A DNA stretch of 9,553 nt from DATDRS01 sp035291605 (GTDB lineage: Bacteria; Chloroflexota; Anaerolineae; Anaerolineales; UBA6663): positions 1 through 9,553 of the forward strand of contig DATDRS010000051.1 of NCBI GenBank assembly GCA_035291605.1, read 5' to 3'. Positions 7,528 to 9,553 of this stretch are shown in pieces (the first letter of the stretch is position 1; every line of letters begins with the position of its first letter). The notes beneath the pieces were generated by a model. That model saw only the letters and a list, made by a program, of their open reading frames with translations, was not told where the DNA came from and searched no databases. The position numbers and the translations under genes were made by a program.

Positions 7528-9540
7528 GTGACTCAACTGCTCAATCACCCAATCGCCCAATTTCTCAGACTCCCCACGGTTCTTTGCGCGGCTGCCCTGC
7601 TCCTGGCCGCCTGCCAGCCGACGCCGGTCACGCCCACTCCTACCATGGCCCTCACCGCTGCCTTGCCCACCCCCACCGACGAATCGCCCGCCTATCGCAA
7701 CGCCAGCCTGCCCATTGAACAGCGCGTCGAAGACTTGCTCGCGCGGATGACGCCCGCCGAAAAAATCGGGCAGATGACGCAGGTGGAGAAGAACAGCATC
7801 CACCCGGACGACATCACGACCATGTCTCTCGGCTCGATCCTGAGCGGCGGGGGTGGGTCGCCCGCGACCAACACGGCGGAAGGCTGGGCCGAGATGACGG
7901 ACGGCTTTCAGCAGTACGCGCTGAAGACCCGCCTGGGCATCCCGCTCCTCTACGGCGTAGATGCGGTGCACGGGCACGGCAATCTCTATGGGGCGACGCT
8001 CTTCCCGCACAACATCGGCCTCGGCGCGACGCGCGACCCGGAACTCGTCGAGCGGATCGGGCGGGCCACCGCCGAGGAGATAGCCGCCGCCGGTATCTGG
8101 TGGAACTTCGCTCCCGTCGTGGCCGCGCCGCAGGACATCCGCTGGGGGCGCACCTACGAAGGGTACAGCGAGAACACCGAGATTGTCACTCAGTTGAGCG
8201 CAGCCTACGTTCGGGGCCTGCAATCTCTGGACGGCAAAACCCAATTGGGGAGTCCGCTTACCGCCCTGGCCACGCCGAAGCACTTTATCGGCGACGGCGG
8301 CACGGCATGGGGGACGTCAACGACGAACATCATGAACCACCCCTACACGCTCGACCAGGGCGACATGCAAGTAGACGAGGCGACCGTGCGCGCGCTGTTC
8401 CTGCCGCCTTACCGGGCCGCCGTCGGGGCGGGCGCGCAGAGCATCATGGTCTCGTTCAGCAGTTGGAACGGGACGAAGATGCACGCGCACAAATACTGGC
8501 TGACCGACGTGCTCAAGGGCGAGTTGGGCTTTGCCGGCTTCCTGGTTTCAGACTGGGGCGCCATTGACCAGATTCCTGGCGATTATTACTCGGACGTAGT
8601 CACGTCCATCAACGCTGGCCTGGACATGATCATGGTCCCGTACGATTATCAGACGTTCATCTCGGCGCTGACTCAGGCGGTGGAAAAGGGCGATGTGCCG
8701 ACGGCGCGCGTTGACGACGCGGTGCGCCGCATCCTCCGCGCCAAGTTCGCGCTCGGGCTGTTTGAGCGCCCCTACTCCGACCCGGCGGCGCTGGCGCTCG
8801 TCGGTTCGGAGGCTCATCGGCAGTTGGCGCGCGAGGCTGTGCGCGAGTCTCTGGTCTTGCTCAAGAATGAGGTGCAGACCCTGCCTTTGGCAAAGGACAC
8901 ACCGTTGATCTTCGTCGCCGGGCAGGCGGCGGACGACATCGGCCTACAGAGCGGCGGGTGGACGATTGACTGGCAGGGCAAGCTGGGGGACATCACGCCG
9001 GGGACGACGATCCTCGACGGGATCAAAGGGGCCGTCTCGGCCCAGACGAGGGTGGAGTTTGACCGCTCCGGCAACTTTGACAGTCTGAAGGACGCCGGCG
9101 GCAACTCGCTCGTCGCCGATGTCGGGATCGCGGTCGTCGGCGAACCGCCGTATGCCGAGGGCGTGGGTGACCGGGAAGATCTGACGCTCTTGGGGAGTGA
9201 CGCGGCCCTGATTGACCGGCTCCGGGCGCAGAGCAAGAAGATCGTCGTCATCCTGATCTCCGGCCGCCCGCTCGTCGTGACGGGGCCGCTATCCACATGG
9301 GATGCCTTTGTGGCGGCATGGCTGCCCGGTACCGAGGGCGCGGGCGTGGCCGACGTGCTCTTTGGCGACGATGACTTCACCGGCAAACTGCCTTACACCT
9401 GGCCGCGCTCAAACGACCAGCTGCCGTTCGACTTCAAGGACCTCCCCGCCGAGGGCTGCGATGCGCCCCTGTTTCCGTTCGGGTATGGCCTGGGCGTCAA
9501 GGAGCCGTCCCAGGTTTTGCCCGACTGTCCCATGCCTTAA
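7528..9540 (+). CDS. GH3 beta-glucosidase / exo-beta-glucanase lipoprotein
   Basis: This is a glycoside hydrolase family 3 retaining enzyme that should release glucose from beta-glucan oligosaccharides outside the cell. It most resembles the two-domain ExoI/ExoP type. A lipoprotein signal peptide ends in the lipobox LAAC, with Cys29 as the lipid anchor. A Thr/Pro-rich linker (31-52) follows. The TIM-barrel domain carries Asp145 in GVDAVHGHGN, the WGRTYEGYSEN stretch, Lys251-His252 in KHFIGDGGT and nucleophile Asp342 in LVSDWGA. The alpha/beta sandwich carries VLLKNE and the probable acid/base Glu544 in VGEPPYAEGVGD, and the protein ends near LFPFGYGL. No fibronectin-III domain is present. The 670-residue length is normal. 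GTG 7528 is the only standard start before the signal helix, but it has no ribosome-binding site, and codons 2-15 are made of an 8-bp tandem repeat. Confidence 0.93.
   Translation: MTQLLNHPIAQFLRLPTVLCAAALLLAACQPTPVTPTPTMALTAALPTPTDESPAYRNASLPIEQRVEDLLARMTPAEKIGQMTQVEKNSIHPDDITTMSLGSILSGGGGSPATNTAEGWAEMTDGFQQYALKTRLGIPLLYGVDAVHGHGNLYGATLFPHNIGLGATRDPELVERIGRATAEEIAAAGIWWNFAPVVAAPQDIRWGRTYEGYSENTEIVTQLSAAYVRGLQSLDGKTQLGSPLTALATPKHFIGDGGTAWGTSTTNIMNHPYTLDQGDMQVDEATVRALFLPPYRAAVGAGAQSIMVSFSSWNGTKMHAHKYWLTDVLKGELGFAGFLVSDWGAIDQIPGDYYSDVVTSINAGLDMIMVPYDYQTFISALTQAVEKGDVPTARVDDAVRRILRAKFALGLFERPYSDPAALALVGSEAHRQLAREAVRESLVLLKNEVQTLPLAKDTPLIFVAGQAADDIGLQSGGWTIDWQGKLGDITPGTTILDGIKGAVSAQTRVEFDRSGNFDSLKDAGGNSLVADVGIAVVGEPPYAEGVGDREDLTLLGSDAALIDRLRAQSKKIVVILISGRPLVVTGPLSTWDAFVAAWLPGTEGAGVADVLFGDDDFTGKLPYTWPRSNDQLPFDFKDLPAEGCDAPLFPFGYGLGVKEPSQVLPDCPMP
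7531..7570. repeat. Degenerate 8-bp tandem repeat at the GH3 start
   Basis: Five consecutive octamers read ACTCAACT, GCTCAATC, ACCCAATC, GCCCAATT and TCTCAGAC. The consensus is roughly nCYCAATC, with weaker continuation on both sides. The repeat begins directly after the GTG codon of the GH3 gene and encodes its signal-peptide N-region (TQLLNHPIAQFLRL). Such low-complexity octamers are usually intergenic, so it may be a tract captured into the reading frame. Confidence 0.6.
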
Positions 9541-9553
9541 GCGCGCGCCTGAA

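Noticed and set aside
7396..8283. Upstream extension of the pepF frame by about 296 codons
   Set aside because: The extension is antisense to the GH3 gene and the promoter gap and reads as Arg/Gly/Val-rich shadow. The GTG at 7395 with GAGGAG gives the normal PepF N-terminus and length.

Overview
The window is GC-rich, densely coded bacterial DNA with strong G/C bias in third codon positions. The gene set and style point to Chloroflexota, most likely an Anaerolineae-type genome. The pointers are a Thr/Pro-rich lipoprotein glycosidase, a secreted-protein remnant ending in a YLPL-type tail, small zinc-ribbon proteins of a kind common in that phylum, and twin-palindrome intergenic repeats. No single marker proves this, so the assignment is an inference.

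Layout. Positions 1-1565 (minus) hold an APC-superfamily amino-acid permease whose 3' end lies outside the window. Positions 1566-2042 hold its probable promoter and leader, a 33-bp twin-palindrome repeat, and the C-terminal remnant of a secreted protein on the minus strand. Positions 2043-4906 (plus) hold three co-directional genes: a TrmI-type tRNA m1A58 methyltransferase with an apparently leaderless start, an uncharacterised helical-repeat/zinc-ribbon protein, and a TetA-like MFS transporter. The stop codon of the transporter lies inside a second 33-bp twin-palindrome. A 12-bp inverted repeat follows in the convergent gap. Positions 5065-7395 (minus) hold an operon of oligoendopeptidase F (promoter-proximal) and a small membrane-anchored zinc-ribbon protein. 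Positions 7396-7527 are a divergent promoter region. Positions 7528-9540 (plus) hold a GH3 beta-glucosidase/exo-beta-glucanase lipoprotein whose first codons are an 8-bp tandem repeat.

How the genes could work together. Surface glycan hydrolysis (GH3), cytoplasmic peptide turnover (PepF) and amino-acid transport (APC permease) suit a heterotroph that uses polymers and peptides. The tRNA methylase and MFS exporter are housekeeping or general-purpose genes. I see no coherent new defence, mobile or biosynthetic system. The most unusual signals are non-coding: two same-architecture, different-sequence twin-palindromes, a leaderless promoter, an operator-like palindrome in the GH3 promoter, and the octamer repeat at the GH3 start.
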